Shown: in pieces, positions 37,718-46,641 of the stretch
How the letters are laid out: each line of letters begins with the position of its first letter
How positions within the stretch are numbered: the stretch's first letter is position 1
Source: Chromatiales bacterium
Lineage (GTDB): Bacteria; Pseudomonadota; Gammaproteobacteria; Steroidobacterales; BM003
DNA length: 58,208 bases
Assembly: GCA_002868855.1 (NCBI GenBank)
Contig: PKUM01000126.1
Coordinates: 1 to 58,208 of the forward strand
Direction of reading: 5' to 3'
Made by a program: the position numbers and the translations under genes
Notes under the pieces: generated by a model
What the model saw: only the letters and a program-made list of their open reading frames with translations
Told to the model about the DNA's origin: nothing
Databases searched by the model: none

Positions 37718-38605
37718 TCATGTCCTGGATGCATCGAATATGCTCTGGATCGACGCATCAAGCATCTGGTTGAACTCCTCGTCGGATTGTTGTGCCGACA
37801 GCCCCTCGCTCAAAGCGCGGGAAAAGCTCGCCACCATGCCGTGATTGCGCGCCAGGCGATCGTTCGCTTCTTCGCGCGAATAGCCGCCAGACAACGCGAC
37901 CACCCGGACGATGTTCGAATGCTCGATACATTCTTTGTAGAAGTCGTCCTGCTCGGGCAAAGTGAGTTTGAGCATGACCTGCTGGCCGGGTTCGAGCGCA
38001 TCCAGATGCTCAATGAGACGAGCTTTCAGAATTATCTCTGCCTGGGCTTTTTCGGCACTGTTTATGTCGACCTCCGGCTCGATGATCGGCACCAGTCCCT
38101 TGCCAAGAATCTGACGGCCAATTTCGAACTGCTGATCAACGACGGCAGCAATGCCCGCGTCGTCTGCCAGTTTAATGACCGAGCGCATCTTGGTACCGAA
38201 AATGCCATTTTCGATACCCCTGTCGAGCAATGCGTCCAGATCCGGCATAGGTTTCATTACCTGGACGCCGTTTTCTTCCCCGGCAAGACCCTTATCGACT
38301 TTCAGAAACGGCACAACCTGTTTGTCTTCCCACAGGTATTGAGCAGTCGGTTTGCCCTTGATTGTCCGATCCATCGTGACCTCGAACAGGATGGCACCGA
38401 GGATGCGATCACCGCCGAAGCTCGGACTCGTGATAATACGGGTCCGCATCTCGTGGACCTTGTCGTACATCTCCGCTTCGCCGGAATACTCATCTTCAGG
38501 GATGCCGTAGAGACGAAGCGCCTTGGGTGTACTGCCTCCGCTCTGATCGAGGGCTGCAATAAATCCATCCTGGTTTCGGACCTTGTCGAGTTGCTGCTGG
38601 TTCAT
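37718..38605 (-). CDS. fda: Class I fructose-bisphosphate aldolase
   Basis: A 295-residue Schiff-base (metal-independent) aldolase splitting fructose 1,6-bisphosphate. The N-terminus [25 protein letters not shown], then [43 protein letters not shown] and the C-terminal [18 protein letters not shown] closely resemble the Staphylococcus Fda type. The active lysine is expected in a later strand (MLKLTLPEQ or the region near it). Most gammaproteobacteria rely on class II Fba, so this class is notable. GGAACA precedes the ATG. Confidence 0.92.
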   Translation of the reverse strand: MNQQQLDKVRNQDGFIAALDQSGGSTPKALRLYGIPEDEYSGEAEMYDKVHEMRTRIITSPSFGGDRILGAILFEVTMDRTIKGKPTAQYLWEDKQVVPFLKVDKGLAGEENGVQVMKPMPDLDALLDRGIENGIFGTKMRSVIKLADDAGIAAVVDQQFEIGRQILGKGLVPIIEPEVDINSAEKAQAEIILKARLIEHLDALEPGQQVMLKLTLPEQDDFYKECIEHSNIVRVVALSGGYSREEANDRLARNHGMVASFSRALSEGLSAQQSDEEFNQMLDASIQSIFDASRT

Positions 38606-38844
38606 TGTTCCATCCGCACGCTAAAGATAAAGAAAGGACGTGATGGCAGACAGCCCTCGCGTCCTGCAGGGTGAACAAAGTATAACTTCTAAATCGCTGT
38701 TGTGCTTCCGCTCGCCGCAGGGGCGAGCTGAGATAATTTCGGTTGCAAAACGGCAGGACCGCCTGGCATTGCCGAAACCGGCCATGACCGGGTTTTGTCG
38801 ACTGTTATTGACAATTCGGACGCTGCCCGGGGCTTCAGTCTGGT

Positions 38845-38850
38845 TATAAT
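38845..38850 (+). promoter_or_regulatory. -10 element upstream of the pyrophosphatase gene
   Basis: A perfect TATAAT preceded by TGGT (near an extended -10) stands 30 bases before the ATG. A TTGACA at 38808-38813 is too far (31 bases) to act with it. AGGAAA near 38863 is the Shine-Dalgarno candidate. Confidence 0.45.
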
Positions 38851-38880
38851 CCACCCGCATCCAGGAAAACGAGTCTAATC

Positions 38881-39492
38881 ATGTCATTCCCAAAACCGTT
38901 CTACCGTTGGCGGCCTCACCCATGGCACGGACTGTCCCCGGGCGATGAAGCACCCGGAATCGTGCAGGCATACATTGAGATTACCCCGTTCGATACCGTC
39001 AAATACGAGATCGACAAGATTACCGGATACCTGCGCATCGACAGGCCCCAGTCAACCTCGTCCCGGCCACCCATGCTGTACGGCTTTATTCCGCGTACCT
39101 TCTGTTCCGAGCGGGTCGCGGCGCTGAACCCGGAAGGCAAGCGCGGCGACGGCGATCCGCTGGATATCTGCGTCATTTGCGAACGTCCGGTCAGCCACGC
39201 CGATATTGTGCTGGATGCAAAGGTCATCGGCGGCCTGCCAATGATCGACAACGACGAAGCCGATGACAAAATCATTGCGGTGCTGAAGAACGACCATGCC
39301 CACGCCCACATCGAGGATATTTCCGAATTACCGGCGGTCTACGTCGAACGGCTGATGCACTACTTCAACACCTACAAGATGGCGGTCGGGCAGCTGCCCT
39401 CTCTAGCTGTCAAGGAGGTCTATGACCGTAGCCATGCGCTGAGGGTAATAGAGGCCTCGCTCGCCGACTACCGGGACGAATACGGCGATTAG
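38881..39492 (+). CDS. ppa: Inorganic pyrophosphatase
   Basis: A 203-residue family I soluble pyrophosphatase that hydrolyses PPi to phosphate. The active-site aspartates are in [13 protein letters not shown]; other conserved parts are [25 protein letters not shown], and [12 protein letters not shown]. It is longer than the bacterial standard (about 175) and somewhat divergent, but the catalytic core is complete. It may help pull the PPi-releasing acyl-AMP ligase and nucleotidyltransferase steps of the neighbouring lipid cluster; that is inference, since every cell needs the enzyme. Confidence 0.88.
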   Translation: MSFPKPFYRWRPHPWHGLSPGDEAPGIVQAYIEITPFDTVKYEIDKITGYLRIDRPQSTSSRPPMLYGFIPRTFCSERVAALNPEGKRGDGDPLDICVICERPVSHADIVLDAKVIGGLPMIDNDEADDKIIAVLKNDHAHAHIEDISELPAVYVERLMHYFNTYKMAVGQLPSLAVKEVYDRSHALRVIEASLADYRDEYGD

Positions 39493-39506
39493 CAAAACGG
39501 CGTGAC

Positions 39507-40676
39507 TCAATCCCGGTCGCAGTGGCGCTCGCTCATCATGGCGCTGACTCGCGCCACAGTGCGCTCTACATCTGCAAGAGGCGGCACCGGACCCGCTGGC
39601 GGCGGTTCCGCGAACCAGCCCATTCTGCCCTCGGCCAGCAAGCGCTCATAGACAATGCGCAGTTCGCGCGAAAGTCGCCGAGGCCCGATCTTCATCAACA
39701 ACCAATAGGTCATCGCCGACAGTCTGAAGTCGTCCTGGCGCAGCCAGTCACCCGGCTTTTCCCTCCGGCCGCGTTCATGGCGCATCGCCAGGGTCGCGCG
39801 CCCCAGGTCGTAAACGGACACGGGTTTGCAGGTGGCGCAAGCCTCGCTCAGCATCGCAATACTGTCACCCGTGACGACCAGTTCGTCCGCGGATGCCAAA
39901 TACGCAAAATACGGATTCGGCGTGTTTTTACGCCACGGGAAAAAATCGTAGTTACCGGTCAGATTTGACTCGATTTCGGCCACCGCTTCCTTGCTGGTGC
40001 GCGAACTCGTGGTAACCAGCAACGAGCCATTGAGTTTCTGCGCATACCGACTCACCTCGGCCGCAAGCCGCCGGCCGCCGTTGGCACCAAGCGTGTACGG
40101 TCCACTATTACCGCCGACAATTACGCCGATGTGCGGGCGCGGCAAATTCGCCAGCCGCGAATGCCATTCCGATTCCGCGCGCTTCAGCTTCTCTACCGTT
40201 ACGGCCTGTAACGTCGTACTGTTCTCCAGGACACGCGGCGCGGGCGTCACACGATACTGCGGGGTCGTTACCAGCAGATCGAAATGCTCCACCGGCGCCC
40301 AGGTTCGGCCAATGAATACCACGCGGGTCGCGCCTCCCGATTCGGCCGCGATCCAGCGCGCAACCGGCTCGTTTCGTAGTCCCGAGGTTATTAGCAGGTC
40401 AGGCCACGGTGGTTCCAGCTCAGCCCGGCTCCGCGCGGCAACGCCGGCGCTTGCCGACACGCGAATCAGGCCAATCGCTCCGGCCGACCAGCGATAATGC
40501 ATTACCTTGCGTTCGTACGGCCACGCCAGTGCCTCGGCCAGCGCGAGGATTTGCGATGACTCACCTGCACGATGGCTTAGCAAGGCCCAGACCCGTGGCG
40601 GGGAGGCCGCAACACTCGTTCGCTTGTCTTCCAGTCGCGCCAAGAAACACCCTGTCGCAAAAACCGGTGGCAGCAT
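39507..40676 (-). CDS. ELM1-family (DUF1022) putative GT-B enzyme, paralogue 1
   Basis: A 389-residue protein of the mitochondrial-fission ELM1 family (DUF1022). Conserved blocks shared with its two paralogues: PRVWALLSHRAGESSQILAL, PWPDLLITSGLRNEPVARW, VVFIGRTWAPVEHFDLLVTT, VIVGGNSGPYTL, and NPYFAYLASADELVVTGDS followed by SEACATCKPV. Two Rossmann-like halves and the late D-S plus E-A-C pattern resemble the sugar-nucleotide site of GT-B glycosyltransferases. In plants ELM1 recruits a dynamin to mitochondria; the bacterial role is not established. The first 28 residues lack family similarity, so the true start may be later. It is divergent from paralogue 2. Confidence 0.8.
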   Translation of the reverse strand: MLPPVFATGCFLARLEDKRTSVAASPPRVWALLSHRAGESSQILALAEALAWPYERKVMHYRWSAGAIGLIRVSASAGVAARSRAELEPPWPDLLITSGLRNEPVARWIAAESGGATRVVFIGRTWAPVEHFDLLVTTPQYRVTPAPRVLENSTTLQAVTVEKLKRAESEWHSRLANLPRPHIGVIVGGNSGPYTLGANGGRRLAAEVSRYAQKLNGSLLVTTSSRTSKEAVAEIESNLTGNYDFFPWRKNTPNPYFAYLASADELVVTGDSIAMLSEACATCKPVSVYDLGRATLAMRHERGRREKPGDWLRQDDFRLSAMTYWLLMKIGPRRLSRELRIVYERLLAEGRMGWFAEPPPAGPVPPLADVERTVARVSAMMSERHCDRD

Positions 40677-40829
40677 CTATGCTAGCCATGGTTTGCGCCA
40701 CGATCGCCAAGGCCCGGTACTGTAGCGGCATTGCCGGACGGATAGAACCCATCGAAACCCAATGCGACGCAACACATGCTCCAACAACGCCTTTAACTTC
40801 GTAACAACCATGCTCCGACTGGAACAGCT

Positions 40830-41894
40830 GTGCCGCCCCTGACCTGGCTGGTGCTCGGTGACAAAATCGGCGACAACGCCCAGGTGGAGTTGATCGCAGA
40901 TGCGCTCGGTTGGCCATTCGAGCGTAAATCGCTGGTGTTCCTGCCGCAATTTCGCACCGGAAAACCGCGATTCCGGCCCACATTGAGCCACCTTGATCGC
41001 GATCTCTCCGCTGCACTCGAAGCGCCGTGGCCCGACCTGATTATTACGATCGGACGGCGGCCCTCCATGGCGGCGCTCGCGGTACGCGAGCTATCCGGAA
41101 ACCGCTCCCGAGTCGTTATGATCGGCCGTCCGCGCCGGTTGCCCGAACTGGCCCTTGGCGTGGTTACGCCGCAGTATTCCGTGCCGGCTGCAGACAACGT
41201 AATGCATCTCGACTATCCCCTGATGAAAATCGATACTGACGCGATTTTGGCTGAGAAATCCGCGCATGCAGCATCGATGTCGAGGCTTCCGCGCCCGCTT
41301 ACTGCGGTACTGGTAGGCGGCAGTACCTCGCCATTTGTACTGGATGTCGGGGCTGCAAAACAATTATTGGCGCAAACCCGAAAATGCTGCGTGGGCGGCA
41401 CCAATTACCTGAGCACCAGCCGCCGCACCGACGCGGCGGTTGTGGACTACCTGGCCGACACGATGCGCGAAGACGAACGCTTGTATCGCTGGCAGCCCGA
41501 TGACCCGGACAATCCGTACCTTGGACTCCTCGCACATGCGGATCGGGTCGTCGTCACCTGCGACAGCATTTCGATGATGATGGAAGCCGCAAGACTCGGT
41601 AAGCCTCTGGCAATATTCGAGGTCCCGACGCTCTTCACCCCCAGCCAGAAGACCCGGCGGCGCATGGCCCGGGCGCTGGATCCGACCGTCGGCGGCAACA
41701 AGCGCTTCAAGCGATGGTTGTATACGGCCGGACCAATGAGTTTTCCGCGGGATCTGGGACGAATGCAGCGCGCACTTGTCGCCGAAGGCGTAGCGGTTGC
41801 GCTGGGTGCGCCCTTTCCGCCCCCCCATGCCGGTCTGCCCAATGAAAGTCAGGCAGTGGCGGCACGCATTCGCGCGCTGTTCCATGGCCAGTGA
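40830..41894 (+). CDS. ELM1-family (DUF1022) putative GT-B enzyme, paralogue 2
   Basis: A 354-residue ELM1-family protein, the most divergent of the three. It keeps PLTWLVLGDKIGDNAQVELI, PWPDLIITIGRRPSMAALAV, VVMIGRPRRLPELALGVVTP, AVLVGGSTSPFVL and NPYLGLLAHADRVVVTCDS with MMEAARLGKPLAIFEV. No membrane segment is seen. The start is a GTG right before the conserved domain; no ATG fits. It is followed after 116 bases by acp-spt on the same strand, suggesting shared expression with ceramide synthesis. A glycosyl or phosphosugar transfer to the lipid is my inference. Confidence 0.8.
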   Translation: MPPLTWLVLGDKIGDNAQVELIADALGWPFERKSLVFLPQFRTGKPRFRPTLSHLDRDLSAALEAPWPDLIITIGRRPSMAALAVRELSGNRSRVVMIGRPRRLPELALGVVTPQYSVPAADNVMHLDYPLMKIDTDAILAEKSAHAASMSRLPRPLTAVLVGGSTSPFVLDVGAAKQLLAQTRKCCVGGTNYLSTSRRTDAAVVDYLADTMREDERLYRWQPDDPDNPYLGLLAHADRVVVTCDSISMMMEAARLGKPLAIFEVPTLFTPSQKTRRRMARALDPTVGGNKRFKRWLYTAGPMSFPRDLGRMQRALVAEGVAVALGAPFPPPHAGLPNESQAVAARIRALFHGQ

Positions 41895-42010
41895 CAGGGA
41901 CGCGAGGTATCGGACCGGGCGCGCCGATAGCGTATACTCCGCAGGCGAATCCGGACCGCGCCGGACTTCGCACGAGCAGCGCGCAACAGGCAGCATAGGG
42001 AGAGAAAGCG

Positions 42011-42262
42011 GTGGGTTCTTACCAGGAAAGCGTCACCCTTATTTACGAAGCGCTCGAGCCTTTTCTTCAGCCCGGGCTGGTGCTAAGCGAGGATTCGGCT
42101 CTGGTCTCGGATCTGGGACTTAGCTCTCTTCAGGTAATGGAACTCGTTGCCGAAGTCGAGGACAGGCTCGATATCACCGTGCCGCTAAACGTCCTGCCGG
42201 ATGTGCGCAGTATCCGGCAGTTTGCCGAATTGCTTTCGCGACTGACCGGTGACGCAACATGA
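42011..42262 (+). CDS. Dedicated acyl carrier protein of the ceramide pathway
   Basis: An 83-residue acidic helical carrier protein. The phosphopantetheine serine is Ser39 in DLGLSSLQVMELVAE; the usual Asp before this serine is replaced by Ser38. It starts with GTG after AGGGAGAG and overlaps spt as ATGA, so it is translationally coupled to it. By analogy with the carrier protein of the Caulobacter ceramide locus it would present an acyl chain, loaded by the AsR-like ligase at 52.4 kb, to Spt. It is distinct from the fatty-acid-synthesis AcpP, whose gene is not in this window. Confidence 0.9.
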   Translation: MGSYQESVTLIYEALEPFLQPGLVLSEDSALVSDLGLSSLQVMELVAEVEDRLDITVPLNVLPDVRSIRQFAELLSRLTGDAT

Positions 42263-43479
42263 GCCTGCTGGAGAAGTTCGAGCCGCTGAGTTCAATCCGC
42301 GAAGATCTGAACGCTCACGGCATGATGCCATTTGGTGTCGTAACGGAAAAAATCCTGTCGCCCACCGAAGGGATGGTCGACGGCAAACGTACCATCCTGG
42401 CCGGCACCAATAATTATCTGGGGCTGACATTTGCGCCGGAATGCGTTGCAGCGGCTCAGCAGGCCACCGCGGACGAGGGAACCGGAACCACCGGTTCGCG
42501 TATGGCAAATGGCACTTACAGCGGCCACCGCGCCCTCGAGCAGGAACTGGCACAGTTTTTTGGCCGCGAATCGGCCATGGTTTTTACGACGGGTTTCCTG
42601 GCGACGATGGGCATGGTCGCGACCCTGACCGGTCCCGGCGATGTATTGCTGATTGACGGCGACAGTCACGCGAGCATCTATGACGGCTGCAAACTGAGTG
42701 GCGCTGACATCGTACGATTTCGCCACAATGATCTGGCCGATCTCGAGAAACGCCTGCGGCGGCTGGGCGAACGGACGGCCAACACTCTCATCGTATCGGA
42801 AGGCCTGTACAGCATGATGGGTGATCAGGCGCCACTGGCCGGCATTGTTGAGCTGAAACGGAAATACGGTGGCTATCTTCTGCTCGACGAGGCGCACTCG
42901 GTAGGTGTGCTAGGCGCGCACGGTCGCGGACTTGCGGAAGCAGCCGGAGTCGAGGACGAGGTTGATTTTGTGGTTGGCACATTCAGCAAGAGTCTTGGCT
43001 CGGTCGGTGGCTTCTGCGTCAGCAGCCGTCCCGAACTCGAACTGATTCGCATGGCTGCCCGCGCCTATATTTTTACTGCCTCGCCGACGCCTTCGGTCGT
43101 GGCCTCGACGCGTGCGGCGCTTAGACTCGTCGCAGCACATCCGGAACTGCGGGAAAAGTTGTGGCGCAATGCTACGCGGCTCTACGACGGGCTGGCAAAA
43201 ATCGGCTATCAACTGGGCCCGCAGGCTGGCCCGGTCGTCGCTGTTTTCGTGGATGATCGCGAGCAAGCGATTGCGGGCTGGCATCAGCTGCTGGCCGCCG
43301 GCGTCTACGTCAATCTGGTGCTTCCCCCGGCGACGCCAACCGGCGCAAGCCTGCTGCGATGCAGCCTGAGCGCGGCGCACACGGACGAACAGATTGACAA
43401 GATCCTGGAAGCGTTTGCCGGTTTACCTGTCGCGGCGGGTGTACCAGCGCCATCGCAGGCGCGTTCCCAGAACGTTTAG
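42259..43479 (+). CDS. spt: Serine palmitoyltransferase (alpha-oxoamine synthase)
   Basis: A 406-residue PLP enzyme of the alpha-oxoamine synthase family, predicted to condense serine with a fatty acyl thioester to 3-ketosphinganine, the first step of sphingolipid synthesis. The PLP lysine is Lys244 in GTFSKSLGSVGG; LLLDEAHSVGVLG supplies the ring-contacting Asp and His. GTNNYLGLTFAPE, DGDSHASIYDGC and SEGLYSMMGD are typical. It differs from Kbl at 6.5 kb (SKSLG against GKALG) and is coupled to an acyl carrier protein rather than tdh. BioF or 5-aminolevulinate synthase are excluded mainly by context. Confidence 0.9.
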   Translation: MSLLEKFEPLSSIREDLNAHGMMPFGVVTEKILSPTEGMVDGKRTILAGTNNYLGLTFAPECVAAAQQATADEGTGTTGSRMANGTYSGHRALEQELAQFFGRESAMVFTTGFLATMGMVATLTGPGDVLLIDGDSHASIYDGCKLSGADIVRFRHNDLADLEKRLRRLGERTANTLIVSEGLYSMMGDQAPLAGIVELKRKYGGYLLLDEAHSVGVLGAHGRGLAEAAGVEDEVDFVVGTFSKSLGSVGGFCVSSRPELELIRMAARAYIFTASPTPSVVASTRAALRLVAAHPELREKLWRNATRLYDGLAKIGYQLGPQAGPVVAVFVDDREQAIAGWHQLLAAGVYVNLVLPPATPTGASLLRCSLSAAHTDEQIDKILEAFAGLPVAAGVPAPSQARSQNV

Positions 43480-43509
43480 GCGAACACGCTCGCAGTAGGA
43501 TCCGCGAAC

Positions 43510-45261
43510 TTATGTGGTGCCCGATACCGACACCGCCCCCTCGCCGCCAGCGCGACGACCATCGACGAGTTTCCCATTGGCAAGCCGATAGACCCTATCG
43601 GCAATCTCCGCGAGCGCCGGCTGATGCGAAACGGCGAGGATGGTCAGGTCGCCTTTCAAATGGGTCAGAGTCGCGCAAATTTCCGCTTCGCTGGACGGGT
43701 CGAGCGCGCTGGTGGCCTCATCGAGTACTAGCAGACGCGGATTATGCGCCAGCGCCCGTGCCAGCATTATGCGCTGGCGCTGACCTGAACTCAGGCGCGC
43801 ACCGCCCTCGCCGACGGTTGCGTGAATCCCGCCGGGCATCTCCGTGACAAAATCCCACGCCTCGGCTGCACGCAATGCCCGCTCCGCCTGTTGCTCGCCG
43901 AGTTCCGGGTCACTGAGCGTGACGTTGTTCAACACGCTGTCATGCAGCAAAAGGGTCTCCTGCGGCACATACCCGAGCTGGCGACGCCAACTCCGGATAT
44001 CGAGCTCTCCCATTGGTCTTCCATCGATCAGTACTTCGCCATCGGTCGGGCGCTGCAGACCCATAATCAGATCGAGGACCGTGGTCTTGCCGGACCCGGA
44101 CGGACCGATCAACGTGGTCAGGCAACCCGCCGGAATCTCGATAGTCACATCGTCGAGAACCTTTTGTTCGCCATGGGCAAAACTGACGCCGCGTAAGGAT
44201 ATCCCCTGTGCCAGGGGCGGCGCCGGTTCGCCGGCCACATTTTCACGACTCTCGACAGCCTCGTCGACCGCCTCCTGCAGTGACCAGTAAGCACTGCCCG
44301 CCGCAACCATTTTCTGGTAGTACTTCTGAATCTTGCCAAGCTGACTCAACACCTTGGTCAGCACGATCAGCAACACCATGACTTCGGCTATGGGCATCTG
44401 CCATTTCTGCAGCAGAATGAACATTCCGAGCGCCATTACGGTCGCAAACAGCGGCTCTTGCACAGCGCTCAACGCTGCCTTGCTAAAAACCTCTTTTTCC
44501 AGCGCCCTATTGACTTTGTTCGTCTCGACCGCGAGCACTCCGCCAGCGAGATCTTCACGCCCCATCGCCTTGAGGCTGCGCACCGAACGCAGCGTGTCGG
44601 TCATCCGGGCGAGCAGCGATTTCATCCATACCGTCTGCCGCTTGCCTGCGCGACGCGTCATCCTCACCAGGAAATGCGAAATCGCGAGAATAAACACTGC
44701 CGCGATCAGCGACGCCACCACGGCCTGCCACGAAACTGCAAGCGCGACGGCGCTATAGACCATTGCCTGGATAAGCAACGCGACGATCGTCGCGCCGAAC
44801 TCGTACGCCTGGGCCGCCCGCCATGCCTCGGTCGCCATGCTGTTGGTCAAGCGCCCGGTGGGTTGAGTGACGAAGTAACCCCATTTGGACTCGAGAACAC
44901 TGTTCAGAAGTCTGAGCCGAAGATCCGTGGCCACCCTGGCCTTGGTGTACCCCACCTGCTTTTCCGCGAACAAGACCAGCACATTTTTCAGGAAGACGCC
45001 AATTACAACGAATATCAGCAGGCTGCCTATCGAGGGTTCGACACCGAATTTATCCAGCAGACCAGTAACGAAGTCGGTCACACTGTTGTCCGGTAGCACT
45101 GGCTCCGAATCGGACCCGTCCCCGGCCTGAACCGCAAAACTGGCCAGAGGCAAAAGCGCCGACAGGCTGGAGCCCTCCGCTATTCCGGCCAGAAGCAGAG
45201 CGGTAACCATCAAAAAACTCTGCCACGGGTAGGACCGGGCGTATGTCAGCATCAGTTCCAT
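43510..45261 (-). CDS. MsbA-like ABC exporter half-transporter
   Basis: A 583-residue fused permease-ATPase that would dimerise in the inner membrane. About six membrane helices occupy residues 10-320. The ATPase domain has Walker A GPSGSGKTTVLDL, Q-loop YVPQETLLLHD, signature LSSGQRQRIMLARAL and Walker B LLVLDEATSALD. This is the type-I exporter plan of lipid flippases such as MsbA and of drug or peptide exporters. Inside a sphingolipid island, flipping of ceramide or a ceramide-linked glycolipid is the natural proposal, not proven. It converges on spt and is divergent from ELM1 paralogue 3. The ATG at 45261 is preferred over a longer frame to 45348. Confidence 0.9.
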   Translation of the reverse strand: MELMLTYARSYPWQSFLMVTALLLAGIAEGSSLSALLPLASFAVQAGDGSDSEPVLPDNSVTDFVTGLLDKFGVEPSIGSLLIFVVIGVFLKNVLVLFAEKQVGYTKARVATDLRLRLLNSVLESKWGYFVTQPTGRLTNSMATEAWRAAQAYEFGATIVALLIQAMVYSAVALAVSWQAVVASLIAAVFILAISHFLVRMTRRAGKRQTVWMKSLLARMTDTLRSVRSLKAMGREDLAGGVLAVETNKVNRALEKEVFSKAALSAVQEPLFATVMALGMFILLQKWQMPIAEVMVLLIVLTKVLSQLGKIQKYYQKMVAAGSAYWSLQEAVDEAVESRENVAGEPAPPLAQGISLRGVSFAHGEQKVLDDVTIEIPAGCLTTLIGPSGSGKTTVLDLIMGLQRPTDGEVLIDGRPMGELDIRSWRRQLGYVPQETLLLHDSVLNNVTLSDPELGEQQAERALRAAEAWDFVTEMPGGIHATVGEGGARLSSGQRQRIMLARALAHNPRLLVLDEATSALDPSSEAEICATLTHLKGDLTILAVSHQPALAEIADRVYRLANGKLVDGRRAGGEGAVSVSGTT

Positions 45262-45472
45262 GTGACGGTCAGAATTCTCTCGGTCTGATTCACAATGCGT
45301 ACGGCTCGCATCATGTCTATTACAGGATGCCCGGTGAGCAACAAACAACCTTTATGCCGTTCAGCGGATCAGGCGGGAAATGCACCCCGTACAGTCGCGG
45401 CAGTGAGCTCGCATTATACACTCGGCTAACGCTTGCTTCCTGTTGCCGCGACAAGCATTACAATGCGCTCCC

Positions 45473-46612
45473 ATGAGCGCCGATCGCGACAGACCGCACC
45501 CAGATAAGCAATTGCAGCCGCAGCCTCGAGTTTGGGCGCTGCTCGGTCACAAAGCCGGCGACAACAACCAGGTACTGGCGCTCGCCGAGGCACTTGGTCT
45601 GCCGTTCGAAAAGAAAGTTTTCTCGTATCGGCGCAGCGAGTTGCTCAGCAACCTCTTTCTCGGTCCGACCCTTCTGGGCACACGAGGCAGCGAATCGTCC
45701 GTGCTCGAGCCGCCCTGGCCTGACCTCGTCATCACATCCGGGCGGCGAAACGAACCCGTTGCGCGCTGGATCCGCGAGCAAGGGGGACCTGGAGTACGGA
45801 TCGTGCATATTGGGAGGCCATGGGCCCATCCCGAAAATTTCGATCTTGTCATTACCACTCCGCAATACGAACTCGCCGAGGCAGGCAATGTCATGCGCCG
45901 CGAGCTACCCATGCACCGCGTGGAGTCGGCAAAAGTAAGCGCCGCGGTAAGCGCGTGGAAACCCAGGCTCAGTCATCTCGCCCCGCCCTACATTGCCGTT
46001 TTGATCGGCGGCCAGAGCGGCCCGTATTACCTGGACACGAAAAAGGCCCGCCGGCTCGCCCACGAAGCCAGCGCGTTGGCGCGATCACTGCACGGTGCCC
46101 TGCTGGTCACATCGAGTGCGCGCACCCCGGCAGCGGTAATCGATGCATTTGTCGATGCGGTCGAAGCGCCGAACTTCGTATATCGATGGGCACCTGGCAA
46201 CGGCGAGAATCCGTACCTCGCGTTCCTCGGGCTGGCCGACGCCTTCATTGTCACCAGCGAGAGCATGTCTATGCTCGCCGAAGCCTGCGCGATGCAAAAA
46301 CCGGTTTACATGTTCGACATGGACGACCGCGCAGGCGGCGACGGCCAGCCGGCCCTACCCGGGCTCCAGGCAACCGCGGCCGAGCGCTGGATCAATGCGC
46401 TGCGTTACAAGGCGTGGACCCATCGCCTGGCACAGGGCCTGGCACCCCGGAGAATGCGGCGCGATATCGGTCGTATGCACCGGGCGTTGCTGGCTTCGGG
46501 CCGCGCCGTATGGCTGGGGCAGCGGTTTCCGGACGTTGCGCCGCCGCCTTTACCGGATGGTTCCCGCGCGGTGGAGCGAGTTCGCGATCTGCTGGCTCTG
46601 CCCGACGAATAG
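45473..46612 (+). CDS. ELM1-family (DUF1022) putative GT-B enzyme, paralogue 3
   Basis: A 379-residue ELM1-family protein, close to paralogue 1: PRVWALLGHKAGDNNQVLAL, PWPDLVITSGRRNEPVARW, IVHIGRPWAHPENFDLVITT, AVLIGGQSGPYYL and NPYLAFLGLADAFIVTSES with LAEACAMQKPVYMFDM. The start ATG at 45473 opens with a hydrophilic tail before the domain. No signal peptide or membrane helix is present, so it is likely cytoplasmic or peripheral. Its divergent neighbour is the ABC exporter, with 211 bases between them; it converges on the glycosyltransferase gene. Confidence 0.82.
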   Translation: MSADRDRPHPDKQLQPQPRVWALLGHKAGDNNQVLALAEALGLPFEKKVFSYRRSELLSNLFLGPTLLGTRGSESSVLEPPWPDLVITSGRRNEPVARWIREQGGPGVRIVHIGRPWAHPENFDLVITTPQYELAEAGNVMRRELPMHRVESAKVSAAVSAWKPRLSHLAPPYIAVLIGGQSGPYYLDTKKARRLAHEASALARSLHGALLVTSSARTPAAVIDAFVDAVEAPNFVYRWAPGNGENPYLAFLGLADAFIVTSESMSMLAEACAMQKPVYMFDMDDRAGGDGQPALPGLQATAAERWINALRYKAWTHRLAQGLAPRRMRRDIGRMHRALLASGRAVWLGQRFPDVAPPPLPDGSRAVERVRDLLALPDE

Positions 46613-46641
46613 CGGGCCACGTTCGATTCAGGCGCGGACCA

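Noticed and set aside
38710-38728. GCTCGCC/GGCGAGC hairpin as a terminator
   Set aside because: There is no T run on either strand and no gene ends there; it lies upstream of two divergent genes.
38808-38850. TTGACA and TATAAT before the pyrophosphatase gene as one promoter
   Set aside because: The 31-base spacing is too long for sigma-70. Only the -10 is retained.
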